DNA from: an uncultured Armatimonadota bacterium
GTDB taxonomy: Bacteria > Armatimonadota > Armatimonadia > Armatimonadales > Armatimonadaceae
Length of the DNA: 7,255 nucleotides
Direction of reading: 5' to 3'
Assembly: GCA_903881535.1 (NCBI GenBank)
Contig: CAIRTT010000069.1
Coordinates: 1 to 7,255 of the forward strand
Numbering within the stretch: the first letter of the stretch is position 1; every line of letters starts with the position of its first letter. Below, piece after piece: positions 6,138 through 7,255 of this stretch. Under the pieces are notes generated by a model. It worked only from the letters and a program-made list of their open reading frames with translations, did not search any database and had not been told where the DNA came from. Made by a program: the position numbers and the translations under genes.

Positions 6138-6962
6138 ATGCTCATGACGGTACGCCAACTACTCCATCGACACTTCATTGAGCGCTTCCAGCGCGGAGAG
6201 ATGACAGAGGCAGTATCGTCGACAGCCATTGAGCAAATCGCATCGATGCTGAATGTGCTCCTCCCTGCGTCCTATCGCGACTTTCAAGAGACCTACGGCC
6301 CTGTCTACACGCCTGACATTTTGGATCTCATCGTCCTACGTAATGCACGGCTAGCCGACATCCAACAGTTTCAAAGCATCGAGGATGTCATCGACTCAAG
6401 CCAATCCATTGAGGCAAAAGGCTGTCTCGCATTCGTAACGGACTGCTCCGGTAACCTCTTTTGCTTTAAGAGCCTTGCGAACACTCTTCCTTCCCCAGAT
6501 GATGCCCCGGTTTGGCTGTTTGACCACGAAACAGGGAAGGCATCCAAGGTTGCTTCATCGTTCGATGCCTGGCTTTCCCAATACACAAACCTACAACCTC
6601 TAGTGCAAAGCAGAACATCGGAAACTCCCACCACGCCCCCCGACCACCAATACCAAATCGTCCTTCAGTTTCCTGAGAGCTTCTTCGCAGACACTCCTGC
6701 AATCCTCGCCTTCGAGGAAAAACTCTCCTCCAGCATGCCGCGGACGCAAACCTACGATGGCTATGACACCGGCAGTGGAACCACAAATTTCATTATTTAC
6801 TCGAACACCCCGAACGCCGTTCTGGCAAACTTTCGCAAGTACATCGGCACGAACAAAGTAGAGAAGAAAGTCCGCATCGCGTACCGCAGCGTAGATGCTG
6901 ATGTCTGGACAAACCTGTGGCCAAAACGGGATATTCGCCCGTTTGAATACACCTACAAATAG
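6138..6962 (+). CDS. SUKH (SMI1/KNR4)-like protein with an additional C-terminal domain
   Basis: 274 residues; ATG 6138 directly abuts the VOC stop, with ATG 6144 as an alternative. No Shine-Dalgarno site is seen, so translation is probably by reinitiation. Residues 28-148 fit a SUKH/SMI1-KNR4 domain. A first helix is followed by LLPASYRDFQETYG (41-54), then LAFVTDCSGNLFCFK (97-111), PVWLFDHETGK (124-134) and VASSFDAWLSQY (138-149). These domains commonly serve as immunity proteins against secreted or contact-dependent toxins, and also occur in other roles. After a Ser/Thr/Pro-rich linker (156-169) a second domain begins, with YQIVLQFPESFF (172-183), DGYDTGSGTTNFIIYS (207-222) and a final NLWP (259-262). 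I recall this DGxDxGSG-type module from unnamed bacterial proteins. No toxin is encoded next to it in this window, so an immunity role is open. No signal peptide, so cytoplasmic. Confidence 0.75.
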   Translation: MLMTVRQLLHRHFIERFQRGEMTEAVSSTAIEQIASMLNVLLPASYRDFQETYGPVYTPDILDLIVLRNARLADIQQFQSIEDVIDSSQSIEAKGCLAFVTDCSGNLFCFKSLANTLPSPDDAPVWLFDHETGKASKVASSFDAWLSQYTNLQPLVQSRTSETPTTPPDHQYQIVLQFPESFFADTPAILAFEEKLSSSMPRTQTYDGYDTGSGTTNFIIYSNTPNAVLANFRKYIGTNKVEKKVRIAYRSVDADVWTNLWPKRDIRPFEYTYK

Positions 6963-6968
6963 CATCAC

Positions 6969-6986
6969 CCCAGCAAAACTACTGGG
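6969..6986 (+). terminator. Small hairpin after the SUKH-like gene, weak terminator candidate
   Basis: CCCAG (6969-6973) pairs with CTGGG (6982-6986) around an 8-base A-rich loop, six bases after the stop codon. No T-run follows, so intrinsic termination is doubtful. Confidence 0.25.
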
Positions 6987-7065
6987 ATTCGTACACGCGA
7001 CGACACAGAACATTCCGGTGTGGTAACGTCCGGGCAAGATACACACTTGGATAGGTCGCCTCGTA

Positions 7066-7255
7066 ATGAATAACTTTTTCAAAACTCCAGTGATTGTCGC
7101 GGCTATCGCACTCGTAGCAGCCGTGCCTGGAATCAGCTCTGTACTTCATGAAACTGCCATCCGGGATGCACGCGCTCTCACATCCGGTAGCACCACCACC
7201 ATTAAGGGAACTGTAACCGTGCCATCCGGAGCATTTGTATCGAGCACCTACGACC
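7066..7255 (+). CDS. N-terminus of an exported protein of unknown function (partial)
   Basis: ATG 7066 opens a frame of 63 codons that runs off the window. A weak AGGT lies nine bases upstream. The N-terminus has a signal-peptide pattern: Lys at residue 6, then a hydrophobic core PVIVAAIALVAAVPGISS (8-25). What follows is polar and rich in Thr/Ser (SGSTTTIKGTVTVPSG, residues 40-55), with an alternating pattern that suggests the start of a beta-strand domain on the outside of the membrane. The cleavage site is unclear, and an uncleaved anchor is possible. Spacing of 103 bp from the SUKH-like gene, with a small hairpin between, suggests its own promoter. Nothing in the visible part identifies a family. 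Confidence 0.65.
   Translation, partial: MNNFFKTPVIVAAIALVAAVPGISSVLHETAIRDARALTSGSTTTIKGTVTVPSGAFVSSTYD

Noticed and set aside
6600..7082. A 160-codon minus-strand reading frame at the right end
   Set aside because: It overlaps the SUKH-like gene, the following spacer and the signal-peptide start of the last gene. Its composition (rich in Val, Gly and Cys without pattern) looks like an antisense shadow.

Overview
This is a 7.3 kb stretch of a bacterial chromosome with moderate GC. The species cannot be fixed from the sequence. Two tRNA genes lack an encoded CCA end, and most start codons lack a clear Shine-Dalgarno sequence; the clear exceptions are GGAGGT before the VOC gene and GGAAGGG before the epimerase gene. 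This would fit one of the less-studied Gram-negative-type phyla with a complex cell envelope, but that is only a guess.

Left part (1-2624): two divergent cell-envelope sugar genes. On the minus strand is most of an extended short-chain dehydrogenase/reductase that closely resembles CDP-paratose 2-epimerases; its C-terminus lies outside the window. On the plus strand is a 510-residue polytopic membrane glycosyltransferase of the GT-C/GT39 (ArnT/PMT-like) type. The 119 bp between them carry two close inverted repeats that could be operators. Together the pair suggests an O-antigen-like or other surface-glycan locus using a dideoxy sugar.

Middle part (2625-3549): no convincing protein gene. After about 425 bp of unexplained sequence come tRNA-Arg(CCT) and tRNA-Ser(CGA), 41 bp apart and followed by a good intrinsic terminator. 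An 11-bp perfect inverted repeat brackets the tRNA-Arg gene. The tRNA-Arg anticodon arm is also slightly unusual.

Right part (3550-7255): plus-strand genes. First is a small membrane protein of unknown function. Next is a 526-residue protein whose N-terminal half looks like a divergent NodB-type (glycoside hydrolase/deacetylase) barrel; it starts at GTG inside a long imperfect inverted repeat. Then comes a two-gene unit of a VOC-superfamily protein and a SUKH (SMI1/KNR4)-like protein with an extra C-terminal domain, with no spacing between them. Last is the start of an exported protein that runs off the window.

No mobile element, CRISPR array or complete novel system is visible. The most unusual items are the uncharacterised barrel protein with its structured leader, the SUKH-like fusion without an obvious toxin partner, and the inverted repeat around tRNA-Arg.
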